Below are positions 1 to 7,813 of a DNA stretch of 10,249 bases, piece after piece. Made by a program: the position numbers and the translations under genes. Position 1 is the first letter of the stretch. The number at the start of each line of letters is the position of its first letter. Under the pieces are notes generated by a model, which saw only the letters and a list, made by a program, of their open reading frames with translations, was not told the origin of the DNA and made no database searches. This DNA is from JAHHLP01 sp041609895. Its GTDB lineage: Bacteria > Bacteroidota > Rhodothermia > Rhodothermales > JABDKH01. Location: positions 1-10,249 of the forward strand of contig JBFIPX010000113.1 of NCBI GenBank assembly GCA_041609895.1, written 5' to 3'.

Positions 1-231
1 ATTTGCGCCGTGCGCCGCCAGTAGTTCGATGCTGCCTGCCCCGGGCGGCTGCCGTTCCAAACCGGCGCCCCGGATGTAAAACGGTTCGCCTCCCCGATAA
101 ATGCGGTATGCACCATCCTCTTGTCGGAGTTCCACCTTGATCGGACCCTCCGGCACCTCGTCGGGGCGGTCGCACCCAACCGTCAAAGTCGCCAAACACA
201 ATACAGTGAAGGCCGCCTTCTTCATTCTCAT
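1..231 (-). CDS. Partial lipoprotein, probable glycoside hydrolase N-terminus
   Basis: The first 77 residues of a minus-strand gene are visible; the rest runs off the left edge. The protein starts MRMKKAAF, has a short hydrophobic stretch and then LTVGC, so it reads as a lipoprotein signal with the lipidated cysteine at residue 20. After an acidic linker comes a passage containing YRIYRGGEPFYIRGAG and, near the edge, a helix ending in AAHGAN. That arrangement (a G-P-F-Y-I-R-G-A-G strand, then a 'GAN' segment) resembles the start of the TIM barrel in GH2-like or cellulase-fold glycosidases of Bacteroidota. The function is inferred from this fragment only. The gene lies 41 bases downstream of the sugar porter on the same strand, which fits a carbohydrate operon. 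The ATG at 231 is used; a second in-frame ATG is at 225. No Shine-Dalgarno sequence is evident. Confidence 0.72.
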   Translation of the reverse strand, partial: MRMKKAAFTVLCLATLTVGCDRPDEVPEGPIKVELRQEDGAYRIYRGGEPFYIRGAGLERQPPGAGSIELLAAHGAN

Positions 232-272
232 ATTGCCATTGCTGTTAATGGGTAATCAGCGTGTGAATTGGA

Positions 273-1838
273 TCATGCTGGAGACTTGACCAGCGTAGCT
301 TCCAGCTCCTCGAGAGACTTTCCTTTCGTCTCCGGAAGTACCAGCATCACGAAGACAAATCCGGCAGCACCAAATAGGCCGTAGATGAGAAATGTCATCG
401 CGCTTCCGAAATTGGCGAGTTCCCACGGGAACACGAGTTGCACGAGGAAACTGACGCCCGAGTTGATAAGGCCCACAAACGAGATCGCCAGACCTCGGAC
501 TCGGTTTGGAAAGAGTTCCGAAAAGAGCACCCACATGACCGGCCCGATCGAGAAGGCGAAGCATGCTACGAATCCAAGGATGCCAATCAGTATGAGCGTA
601 GGGTTCATCGTGATGGCAGCGGAAATCAGCTGCGACTCGTACTGCGTCGCGACATCGTCCCCCAGAGCCTCCGCGAGCGCAGTCTTGTACACGACGTCTC
701 CTTTGTATGTCTGGTCCAGGACCGGCGCGAGTTGCTCGGTATTGATCTCTGGCGGCAGCGTATCCAGCGCGTCACTGGAGAGTGTGTAGGTGGCCGAATA
801 AAACCCAAAGGCCAGCAGAAACATGGAGAGCGCGATACCGGCGAGGCCAAATCCCAGAAGCGGTTTTCGTCCAAGTCGGTCGATGAGCGCTATCGCAAGG
901 ACCGTGAACACGAGGTTTACGAGTCCCACCATGATTGCTTGCGAGAAGGAGGCGTCCGTACCGATCCCGGACTGTTCGAATATCATCGGTGCATAGAAGA
1001 ACACCGAGTTTATTCCGGTGATTTGCTGAACCACAGCGACCACGATTCCGATGGTCAGCACGAGTCGCATAGCGGGCGCAAATATCTCGGACAGGGCGAC
1101 CTTGTCTTTGTCCTTGCTGGCTGCGATGCTGTCATGTACTGCTGCGATCTCGGCGCGGGCGGCTTCCTCGCCGGAAGCACGAACCATGGTGACGAGCGCC
1201 TCCTCTTCGCGCCCCCTCATTACGAGCCAGCGAGGACTTTCCGGTACGGAGAAGAGGGCGCCGAAGTAGATCACGGCTGGAAGCGTTTCGAGGCCCAGCA
1301 TCCACCGCCACTGGTGAACATCCATGCCGAGCGCCTGGACCCATGCTGCATCTGTTTGGGAGAACTTGAGGATCAGATAGTTGGTGAAGAACGCCGCCGA
1401 GATACCGATGACGATGTTGAGCTGATTAAACGAGACCATCTGGCCGCGAACGTCCGGAGGCGAAATCTCAGCGATGTACATAGGGGCGATTATCAGTGAC
1501 GCGCCTACACCGAAACCACCGATCATGCGCGCTACTACCAGGGTCCAGAAGCTCGGAGCAACCGCAGAAAGGATGGCCGAGACCGCGAAGAGGGCTGCCG
1601 CGATAAACAGCACGATGCGGCGGCCCAGTCGGTCGCTCAACGGCCCGGAAATCATCATGGCCAGTGTCGCCGTCAGCGTGAGGGAGCTGACGGCCCACCC
1701 AAGCTGAATCTTCGTAAGACCAAACTCCGGCTCGATGAACTTGACGACGCCGGAGATCACGGACGCGTCAAATCCCATCAAGAACCCGCCCAAGGCGACG
1801 ATGAGCGCGACTCGAACCACAAATGGATTATTTCTCAT
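273..1838 (-). CDS. MFS sugar porter (XylE/GalP-like)
   Basis: This 521-residue inner-membrane protein belongs to the sugar porter family of the major facilitator superfamily, which typically moves hexoses or pentoses by proton symport or facilitated diffusion. The family signatures occur in order: GFDASVISG in TM1 (about 22-30), GPLSDRLGRR after TM2 (about 65-74), PMYIAEISPPDVRG after TM4 (119-132), PESPRW (199-204), QQITGINSVFFYAP in TM7 (271-284), DRLGRK (320-325), ELFPNRVRG (441-449) and PETKGKSLEE at the C-terminus (502-511). The set is intact, so the gene looks functional. It is longer than E. coli XylE (about 490) because of a polar stretch of some 55 residues (about 351-407) between TM9 and TM10, on the periplasmic side. 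The substrate cannot be read from the sequence. The gene lies 47 bases downstream of a LacI regulator and upstream of a glycosidase-like lipoprotein, and is probably cotranscribed with both. Confidence 0.95.
   Translation of the reverse strand: MRNNPFVVRVALIVALGGFLMGFDASVISGVVKFIEPEFGLTKIQLGWAVSSLTLTATLAMMISGPLSDRLGRRIVLFIAAALFAVSAILSAVAPSFWTLVVARMIGGFGVGASLIIAPMYIAEISPPDVRGQMVSFNQLNIVIGISAAFFTNYLILKFSQTDAAWVQALGMDVHQWRWMLGLETLPAVIYFGALFSVPESPRWLVMRGREEEALVTMVRASGEEAARAEIAAVHDSIAASKDKDKVALSEIFAPAMRLVLTIGIVVAVVQQITGINSVFFYAPMIFEQSGIGTDASFSQAIMVGLVNLVFTVLAIALIDRLGRKPLLGFGLAGIALSMFLLAFGFYSATYTLSSDALDTLPPEINTEQLAPVLDQTYKGDVVYKTALAEALGDDVATQYESQLISAAITMNPTLILIGILGFVACFAFSIGPVMWVLFSELFPNRVRGLAISFVGLINSGVSFLVQLVFPWELANFGSAMTFLIYGLFGAAGFVFVMLVLPETKGKSLEELEATLVKSPA
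618..788 (-). other. Periplasmic loop insertion in the sugar porter
   Basis: This stretch encodes about residues 351-407 of the MFS protein, between the predicted TM9 and TM10. It is hydrophilic and acidic (it contains LDTLPPEINTEQ and LAEALGDD), while the flanking residues are strongly hydrophobic. In XylE-type porters this loop is only a few residues long. By topology it should face the periplasm. The reading frame is open throughout, so it is part of the protein and not a frameshift or an intron-like element. Confidence 0.7.
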
Positions 1839-1886
1839 GTCTGTGTTCTCTGCGTCGTCTTCCGACTTTGATGTAGTGAAATGAGG

Positions 1887-2894
1887 CTAGGCGTGGCTGC
1901 GAGGCGGAGCAGCCGACTGCCGGACGATCAAATCTACCTCAAGCGTCCGCCGCTCGAAGCTCGTTCGGTGTTCAACTAGACGGTCCAGAAGGGTATCGAT
2001 AACGACTTCACCCATCCTGCGAACGGGTACCCGTGCCGTCGTTAGTGGCGGCGAGAAAAAGGAGGCACTGGGCACATCGTCGAATCCGGTCACCGATATG
2101 TCCCCGGGAACGTCGACGCCAGCCTCCCGGAGAGCTCTGAGTGCTCCGAATGCCGACTGGTCGTTCGACGCCACGATGGCCGTCGGTCTCCGTTCCATCT
2201 CAAGAATCCGTTGCGCGGCCTGGAAACCGTCCTCAATCGTAAATCGGCCGCTGAACTCCAGATCAGAGCGATGGGTTATGCTCCGCTTTTGAAGCGTTTC
2301 GCGGAAGGCTTGCAACCGGGCCTTCGCGTCAACCGCAGCCGGAGGCCCAGCGATAAACGCGATGTCACGATGACCCAGGTCGAGCAGGTAGTCGACCACC
2401 TTCGTCATTCCACCGTAGTTATCGAAGTCGACGCAATCCGATTCGATGTCATTTTCATGGCGATTGACCAAGAGCACGGGCGTGGAACCTGAAACCAGGT
2501 CTATGATATCGGTCGGACCCATTTCGGGCGCCCACACGACGAGCCCGTCCACACGCTTGTCAAGGCTGCGGATGGCTTTCAGCAGGTCGGCTTCATTTCG
2601 GCGGGAGATCGATATGAGAAGAAAGTATTCGCGGTCAGCCGCAGTCTGGTCCACACCGGAAAGAAACTCCGAGAAGAACTCCCCGCTCGCGTAAGGAATG
2701 ACGACACCTACGACACCCGTTTTGTGAAGCAGTAGGCTTCTTGCGGCCGGATTCGGAACGTAACCGAGCTGACTGGCCGCCTTAAGCACCCGTTGGCGTT
2801 TGTTTTCGCTTACAGGGCACGACTTGTTGAGAACCCGCGAGACCGTCGAGATCGAGACACCCGCGAGGTTGGCGACATCTTTTATGGAGCTCAT
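1887..2894 (-). CDS. LacI-family transcriptional regulator
   Basis: A complete 335-residue LacI/GalR-type regulator. The N-terminal helix-turn-helix reads SSIKDVANLAGVSISTVSRV (residues 2-21), followed by the hinge region with PNPAARSLL (about 50-58), the leucine-containing hinge that inserts into the operator minor groove in this family. The remainder is the periplasmic-binding-protein-like effector domain, with GVVIPYASGEFFSE near 64-77, GHRDIAFIAGPP in the middle and the typical SNDQSAFGALRALREAGVDVPGDISVTGFDD pattern towards the C-terminus (split here as SNDQSAFGALRAL and VTGFDD). Length is standard. It is the first gene of a probable operon with a sugar porter 47 bases downstream, so it most likely represses that operon until a sugar binds. 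A cre-like palindrome 74 bases upstream of its start is a candidate operator. No clear Shine-Dalgarno sequence precedes the ATG. Confidence 0.96.
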   Translation of the reverse strand: MSSIKDVANLAGVSISTVSRVLNKSCPVSENKRQRVLKAASQLGYVPNPAARSLLLHKTGVVGVVIPYASGEFFSEFLSGVDQTAADREYFLLISISRRNEADLLKAIRSLDKRVDGLVVWAPEMGPTDIIDLVSGSTPVLLVNRHENDIESDCVDFDNYGGMTKVVDYLLDLGHRDIAFIAGPPAAVDAKARLQAFRETLQKRSITHRSDLEFSGRFTIEDGFQAAQRILEMERRPTAIVASNDQSAFGALRALREAGVDVPGDISVTGFDDVPSASFFSPPLTTARVPVRRMGEVVIDTLLDRLVEHRTSFERRTLEVDLIVRQSAAPPRSHA

Positions 2895-2968
2895 GAGCGA
2901 GAGTCGAAACGGGTGCGGTCTTGTATCTTGAAGTCGCTAATAGCTCTCAATTGCGGCAAGGAACGTCT

Positions 2969-2982
2969 TGAAAACCTTTTCA
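2969..2982. promoter_or_regulatory. Candidate LacI-family operator (cre-like palindrome)
   Basis: The sequence TGAAAACCTTTTCA has perfect 6-base arms (TGAAAA/TTTTCA) around a central CC. It matches the CcpA cre consensus TGWAANCGNTNWCA except at the central G, and LacI-family proteins with an ARSL hinge usually bind 14-20 bp palindromes of this type. It lies in the divergent gap between the lacI-type gene (start 2894) and the SGNH-TPR gene (start 3022), so it could control either or both. A TTGAAA hexamer at 2968-2973, a possible -35 element for the plus strand, overlaps it, but I do not see a convincing -10. The binding role is inferred. Confidence 0.5.
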
Positions 2983-3021
2983 GTAAGCTACTAATCCCTC
3001 CTAACGGTAGCAAGCACCTCT

Positions 3022-5925
3022 ATGCAGCCAAAGCAAGTTGCGTTCAGGCTCGCAGCAATCGCACTTCCGATAGTGCTGCTCCTGACCGTCGAGTTCGTCC
3101 TTCGCATCGCCGGTGTTGGACAGGACGCACGAACGCCTTTTCGAGACATACCGGGCCAGTCCGACTATCTCGCATTTAACCCCGAGTTCGCGAAGAAATA
3201 CTTCGACGGATTCCAGCCGGCCGTCGCGTTCGACCCGTTCCTATCTGAAAAGCCCGACAGCGTCTTCCGGGTATTCGTGCTTGGAGGATCGTCGACCGTC
3301 GGCTTCCCTTACAGCTTCTATTACGGCTTTCCGGCACGCCTTCAGGCCCGCCTCGAGGCGCAGTCCCCCAGCATGACCATTGAGGTCGTGAATCTCGGCA
3401 TGACCGCCGTCAACTCGTTCACGATCTGGGACCTCCGTCATGCCGTGGTTGACCAGCGGCCGGATGCGGTCGTGATCTACGCGGGCCACAATGAATACTA
3501 CGGAGCCTTCGGCGCCGGCAGCACCATCTATCAACTCGGCAACCGGGTATGGATGAAGCGCCTGCTCATACGCCTGAAAGGGACGGCTCTATATTCACTC
3601 GTGGCAGGAGCGCTCGCCCCGGACCCCACGGCCACCGACCAGGAATCACCGCAGGTGCGAACGCTCATGGCTCGCGTCGTCGGCGACCGCACCATCAAGT
3701 TCGATGACGAGGTGTTTCGCGCCGGAGTCGAGCAGTTCGAGAGAAACATGGCGTCGGTCCTCGATGTGATGACTGACAACGACGTACCGGTGTACGTTGG
3801 AACGGTAGTCTCTAATCTGGCCGGTCAGGCACCCCTCGGCGACGACAGCGCAGCCGTCGCGAGTTACAGCCTCGGCATAGACCGCCTGAAAGCGGGCGAC
3901 TCCGGAGCCGCAAGGGAAGCTTTCCTCGAAGCCAAAGAGATGGATGACGTCCGCTTCAGGGCACCGGAGCGAATCAACGAGGTCATCCGAAGCCTCGCCG
4001 AAAAAGAGAATGTCTACCTGGTGGAAATCGGGCCGACGTTCAGGCAACGGAGCATCTCGGGCATTGAGGACAACTCGCTTTTCGATGACCACCTACACCC
4101 GAACTACGTCGGCTATGATCTGATCGCAGACCAGTTCCATCAGGCGCTCCTTGCCACCCCCCGCTTTTCAGAGTTGCGAGCTTTCAAGGGATCAGACGCT
4201 TACGAGATCGACCCCTTCGAGCGATCGGTGGTTGCCGCTCAGCTCGCACGACTCAAGTCCGGATATCCCTTCGTAAAGGGCAGGACACCGGAACAGGAAG
4301 CCGCCGCATACAAGGCTGTGATGGATCGCCTCTTCTACGAAGGGTCGTTCATCGACTCGTTGGCGGTATTGGCCGTCGCGGAGCTGGAGCCTCCTTATTC
4401 GCTGCTGCGCCAGGCAATTCAAAAGGCGAAGGCCAATCAGGACACCCTGTCTACCCTGCTTCTCTACCGATCCCTTCTGTACTGGCAGCCCTTCAATTCG
4501 AACCTGATCCAGGAGGCTGTCTCATACGCGGCCAATAGCCCGAACTATCTCGACGAGGTGGCGGCCTTGGCGCGCTTCGGCGCGAATCGCAGCACGGACC
4601 TGTATTACGCCAACGTGCTCGCGGCAGTACGAATTCGACAAGGCCGTTTCGAAGACGCTGATTTCGTGCTTGGCGCGATCGAGGAAGCGGATCCGTCCTC
4701 GAGGGCGATGCTCTTCAACCGAGCGCGCCTGCTTGTACTTCAGGGCGATACGGTACTGGCAAGATCATATTACGGACGATACACCGGTGAAATCCCTTCC
4801 CCCGATCGGGCGACCGCATTGCAGGGAGAGGTCCGGGATCTAATAACGGCCGCCGTTGATGCACTTAGGCAAGGGCAGTTTCTGCGAGGGCTGGCTCTCG
4901 CGGACACCGCAGCAGCGCGGAGACCCGGTCTTGCGGACGCTGCCTTCGTACGGGGCCGGCTCCTCTTTGAAATGGAGCGACTGGACGAGGCCGCATCGGC
5001 CTTCCGGAACGTGATCGCTATTGACCCTGAATATCCGGGCGTTTGGCACAACTTGGGTAACGTGTACTTCCGGGACAAGAGGTACCAGGATGCCGTGTCG
5101 GCCTATCGGCGCGAGGCGCGGTCACGACCGGAGGCGCGCGCGTGGCACGCCGTCGGCGGCGCATACTGGCAACTGGGAGAAAGCGACTCGTCGAGACTCG
5201 CATATCAACGAGCCATTCAACTCGATTCCACCTACGCGCCTGCTATCATGAGCCTCGCCGAATGGTACGAAGCCAGCGGAGATTACTCGCAGGCTCTTCG
5301 CCACGCCCGAGGGGCAACGAGGTTCGATCCGAACAACGCCGACTATCGGTACATGTTGGGCGCGCTTCTGGCGAAGACGGAGAAGTTTGATCAAGCAGTC
5401 CCCGTACTCGAGAACGTAGTGAAGGAGCGTCCATGGGACTTCAGTGCGCTTTTCAATTTGGGCCAGGCGTTGCAACGACTTGGTAGACAGGAGGAGGGGC
5501 GAGCTGTTCTCAACCGGGCGGCAGAGGTCCAGGAGGAGCAACGCGAGGTAAATCGTCTGCGTACGCGAGCCGGCGACTTCCCCGACAGCTTCGAGGCACG
5601 CCTCGAGTATGCAAACGCGCTGAGACAATCGGGTCGCATCAAGGAGTCGATTGATCAATACCTGATCGCCGAAGCCATGCGGCCCAATAATTTGCAATTG
5701 CGGACAAATACGGCAACGGCGATGCTCCAGATTGGAGATACCACCGAGGCGCTGCGGAGGTATCGCTCCATCCTGGCACAAGACTCAACCATTGTAGAGG
5801 CATGGCTGAATCTCTATGTCTTCTACGATCAGACGGGAAACCAAAGACGATCCCGTGAAGCGCTCGATCGGGCCGTTGCCATCGACCCCGATCATCCGAT
5901 GATTGACCGGATACGCAACAGGTGA
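3022..5925 (+). CDS. Membrane-anchored SGNH hydrolase with C-terminal TPR array
   Basis: A 967-residue protein. Residues about 7-30 form one hydrophobic segment (LAAIALPIVLLLTVEFVL), an uncleaved anchor or signal peptide, so the rest is probably periplasmic. Residues about 80-380 form an SGNH/GDSL-type esterase fold: block I GGSST (88-92, candidate nucleophile Ser90), block II NLG with Gly126, block III AGHN with Asn157, and block V DDHLHP with Asp356 and His359. All four catalytic or oxyanion positions are present, so activity is plausible; the substrate is unknown. A helical segment (about 283-312, ending in FRAPERINE) is inserted between blocks III and V. From about 535 to the end there are some ten TPR units, for example WHNLGNVYFRDKRYQDAVSAY (about 675-695), ending in AVAIDPDHP. 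TPRs normally mediate protein contacts. The ATG at 3022 precedes the anchor directly; no strong Shine-Dalgarno sequence is seen. Confidence 0.9.
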   Translation: MQPKQVAFRLAAIALPIVLLLTVEFVLRIAGVGQDARTPFRDIPGQSDYLAFNPEFAKKYFDGFQPAVAFDPFLSEKPDSVFRVFVLGGSSTVGFPYSFYYGFPARLQARLEAQSPSMTIEVVNLGMTAVNSFTIWDLRHAVVDQRPDAVVIYAGHNEYYGAFGAGSTIYQLGNRVWMKRLLIRLKGTALYSLVAGALAPDPTATDQESPQVRTLMARVVGDRTIKFDDEVFRAGVEQFERNMASVLDVMTDNDVPVYVGTVVSNLAGQAPLGDDSAAVASYSLGIDRLKAGDSGAAREAFLEAKEMDDVRFRAPERINEVIRSLAEKENVYLVEIGPTFRQRSISGIEDNSLFDDHLHPNYVGYDLIADQFHQALLATPRFSELRAFKGSDAYEIDPFERSVVAAQLARLKSGYPFVKGRTPEQEAAAYKAVMDRLFYEGSFIDSLAVLAVAELEPPYSLLRQAIQKAKANQDTLSTLLLYRSLLYWQPFNSNLIQEAVSYAANSPNYLDEVAALARFGANRSTDLYYANVLAAVRIRQGRFEDADFVLGAIEEADPSSRAMLFNRARLLVLQGDTVLARSYYGRYTGEIPSPDRATALQGEVRDLITAAVDALRQGQFLRGLALADTAAARRPGLADAAFVRGRLLFEMERLDEAASAFRNVIAIDPEYPGVWHNLGNVYFRDKRYQDAVSAYRREARSRPEARAWHAVGGAYWQLGESDSSRLAYQRAIQLDSTYAPAIMSLAEWYEASGDYSQALRHARGATRFDPNNADYRYMLGALLAKTEKFDQAVPVLENVVKERPWDFSALFNLGQALQRLGRQEEGRAVLNRAAEVQEEQREVNRLRTRAGDFPDSFEARLEYANALRQSGRIKESIDQYLIAEAMRPNNLQLRTNTATAMLQIGDTTEALRRYRSILAQDSTIVEAWLNLYVFYDQTGNQRRSREALDRAVAIDPDHPMIDRIRNR

Positions 5926-5936
5926 CTTCGAAGTCA
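5923..5936. repeat. Perfect 14-base palindrome spanning two convergent stop codons
   Basis: TGACTTCGAAGTCA is a perfect palindrome. Its first three bases are the TGA stop of the plus-strand SGNH-TPR gene, and its last three, read on the minus strand, are the TGA stop of the CRTAC1-like gene. It could fold into a short hairpin in both transcripts and act as a weak bidirectional 3' end. There is no T-tract on either side, so it does not meet the usual definition of an intrinsic terminator. Confidence 0.6.
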
Positions 5937-7652
5937 GCTTGCCGCGCCGGACTCCGTAACCACAACCGTTTGACCGGCGGGAACGTCGTAGAGCCGGTCT
6001 ACGATTCCGCCTGGCCACGCGACCCGGACCGAGTCTGCCTTCTTGCCCGATCCGAGTCCGAACGTCAACGCCATCTCTGATTGCGACAGGTAGCTTCCTC
6101 CTGATCTTACGCGGCGCGACTGCTTTCGACCATCATTCCAGACGGTCACCTGAGCACCAATGCCACTACGGTTGCTCGACACTCCTACCGTCTCAACTCT
6201 CAGGAATTCGCGATCCACTTCGGAATCGTTTCGGAGCAGAAACGCCGGACCATCGTTTTCCGTCAGGAGGATATCCAGATCCCCATCCTTGTCGTAGTCG
6301 GCGTAGGCAGCGCCTCGAGCAACAAGTGGTTGCGCAAGCGGTCCACCAATAGTCGTGGCCACATCTCGAAATGTACCGTCTCCGCTATTCTCGAAGAGGT
6401 GGGGCGCCTGCCGATAGGTTGTGTTGTCACGAACGGTCTCGATATCTTGCTGAACGTGGCCATTAGCAGCGAAAAGATCAAGATCTCCGTCGAGATCCGC
6501 ATCGAAAAGGAAGAGGCCGAAAGTCAACGTTCGCAGACTCGTCCGGCCTATCTGCGAAGCCGCAGCCCGATCAACAAAGATGCCGTTGCCTATGTACTTA
6601 TAGAACCCGATCATCTCATCGGAGAAATTACCGACCACAATGCTGGCGCGATCGTCCGCGTCGACGTACCCCGCGTCGATACCCATGCCGGCTCGAGCTC
6701 GTCCGTGTTCGTCGAACGCGATTCCACTCACGACACCCACATCCTCGAAGGTGCCATCACCCTGGTTTTGGAAGAGATGGTCCGGGTTGGTGTCGTTTGC
6801 CACCGCAATGTCCGGCGAGCCATCGCCGTCGAAGTCGAGTTCGACGGCTCCAAGCGTCTTACCAGCGCCGCCAAGGTTGGACCTGGCCGTCGCATCTTCG
6901 AAGACACCGCCTCCCAGATTCCGAAAGAAATATGCCGGAGCGCCCACGTACAACTGGGGCGTGCAGTAGATCTTGACTCCGTCTCCACGAGAACACAAGA
7001 CATCGTTCTCCGGGGACCAGTTGACATAATTGCCAACGTACAGATCGACCAGACCGTCGCGATCGACATCTGTGAAAACGGCGGCGGTACTCCACACGCT
7101 ACCACCCGCGACGCCTGCATCTTCGGATACGTCTACGAATCGGCCACCGTCGTTGCGAAATAATCGGTTCCTGTCGATGGTCGTATAGTAGAAATCGTCA
7201 TCACCGTCGTTGTCGTAGTCTGCCACGGCGACTCCCATTCCGTAGTCTCTGTATCTGGCGAGCGAGCTCTCCGAGGTTCTGTCCGTGAAGGTACCGTCAC
7301 CGTTGTTTCGGTATAGCCACAGAGAGCGGACGTCGGATCGATCTTCACCCGTCCACGTGCCGCCTCCAACCAGCAGGATGTCCTGCCATCCGTCAGAGTC
7401 GTAGTCGATGAATCCGGCACCGGATCCCATTGTCTCCGGAAACCACTTTTGCCCTTGTGCGCCGTTTACGTGACGGAACTCGTCCAGCCCGACCGAGGCC
7501 GTTACGTCTGCAAACGCCATCTTTGGCTTGACGGTGTCGCTATCGGTCTCCGGGGTGACGTCATTCGCCTGCCGGCAGCCGACACCAGCTAGAATTAGCA
7601 GGGCAACTAGATGCGCCATCCGACGGGCGGCAGGGCTGAAAAGCATTTTCAC
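5934..7652 (-). CDS. CRTAC1-like FG-GAP/VCBS repeat lipoprotein with ASPIC/UnbV domain
   Basis: A 572-residue exported protein. The N-terminus has arginines, a hydrophobic core and LAGVGC, giving a probable lipid-modified Cys26. The body is an FG-GAP/VCBS beta-propeller with Asp-rich calcium loops of the DxDxDGxxD type at 83-91, 145-153, 195-203, 273-281, 384-392 and 452-460; a seventh position near 329-337 is degenerate (VDADDRAS). The passage HVNGAQGQKWFPETMGSG near 61-78 and the cysteine pair C220/C230 are typical of CRTAC1-family proteins. The ASPIC/UnbV domain is C-terminal (about 485-568), with SGIGA, SGGSYLSQSE and RVAWPGG. Members bind calcium and are thought to act in surface or matrix contacts; the molecular role here is unknown. 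The start at 7652 is a GTG preceded by AAGAGA; an ATG two codons in, at 7646, is the alternative. The gene converges on the SGNH-TPR gene with an 8-base gap. Confidence 0.92.
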   Translation of the reverse strand: MKMLFSPAARRMAHLVALLILAGVGCRQANDVTPETDSDTVKPKMAFADVTASVGLDEFRHVNGAQGQKWFPETMGSGAGFIDYDSDGWQDILLVGGGTWTGEDRSDVRSLWLYRNNGDGTFTDRTSESSLARYRDYGMGVAVADYDNDGDDDFYYTTIDRNRLFRNDGGRFVDVSEDAGVAGGSVWSTAAVFTDVDRDGLVDLYVGNYVNWSPENDVLCSRGDGVKIYCTPQLYVGAPAYFFRNLGGGVFEDATARSNLGGAGKTLGAVELDFDGDGSPDIAVANDTNPDHLFQNQGDGTFEDVGVVSGIAFDEHGRARAGMGIDAGYVDADDRASIVVGNFSDEMIGFYKYIGNGIFVDRAAASQIGRTSLRTLTFGLFLFDADLDGDLDLFAANGHVQQDIETVRDNTTYRQAPHLFENSGDGTFRDVATTIGGPLAQPLVARGAAYADYDKDGDLDILLTENDGPAFLLRNDSEVDREFLRVETVGVSSNRSGIGAQVTVWNDGRKQSRRVRSGGSYLSQSEMALTFGLGSGKKADSVRVAWPGGIVDRLYDVPAGQTVVVTESGAAS

Positions 7653-7813
7653 TTAGGTTCTCTTGAGTTCCAGTTTGAGGTGTACCCCAGCTTTGCATTG
7701 AAGACGCCTCGTTGCTCTCCGATTGCATGAAGAATATGGCATCGACGTGCTTCAAAATGAGAGGCGCGGCACTTTCTTTGCGGCTTCTTCTCGCTGACTA
7801 ACAGGATCAATTG

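Noticed and set aside
101..289. Short plus-strand open frame at the left edge
   Set aside because: It is opposite the lipoprotein signal and the conserved N-terminal motif of the minus-strand glycosidase-like gene, which is far better supported.
438..1499. Long open frame of 353 codons on the plus strand
   Set aside because: It is antisense to the MFS porter, whose motifs are complete. The translation is extremely rich in charged residues, has no recognisable domain, and looks like a codon-bias shadow.
5122..5781. Open frame of 219 codons on the minus strand
   Set aside because: It is a shadow of the TPR region of the plus-strand gene, with no domain, start context or partner.
6330..7163. 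Open frame of 277 codons on the plus strand
   Set aside because: It is antisense to the CRTAC1-like gene. Its openness follows from the repeated Asp-rich codons on the other strand, and it shows no family features.
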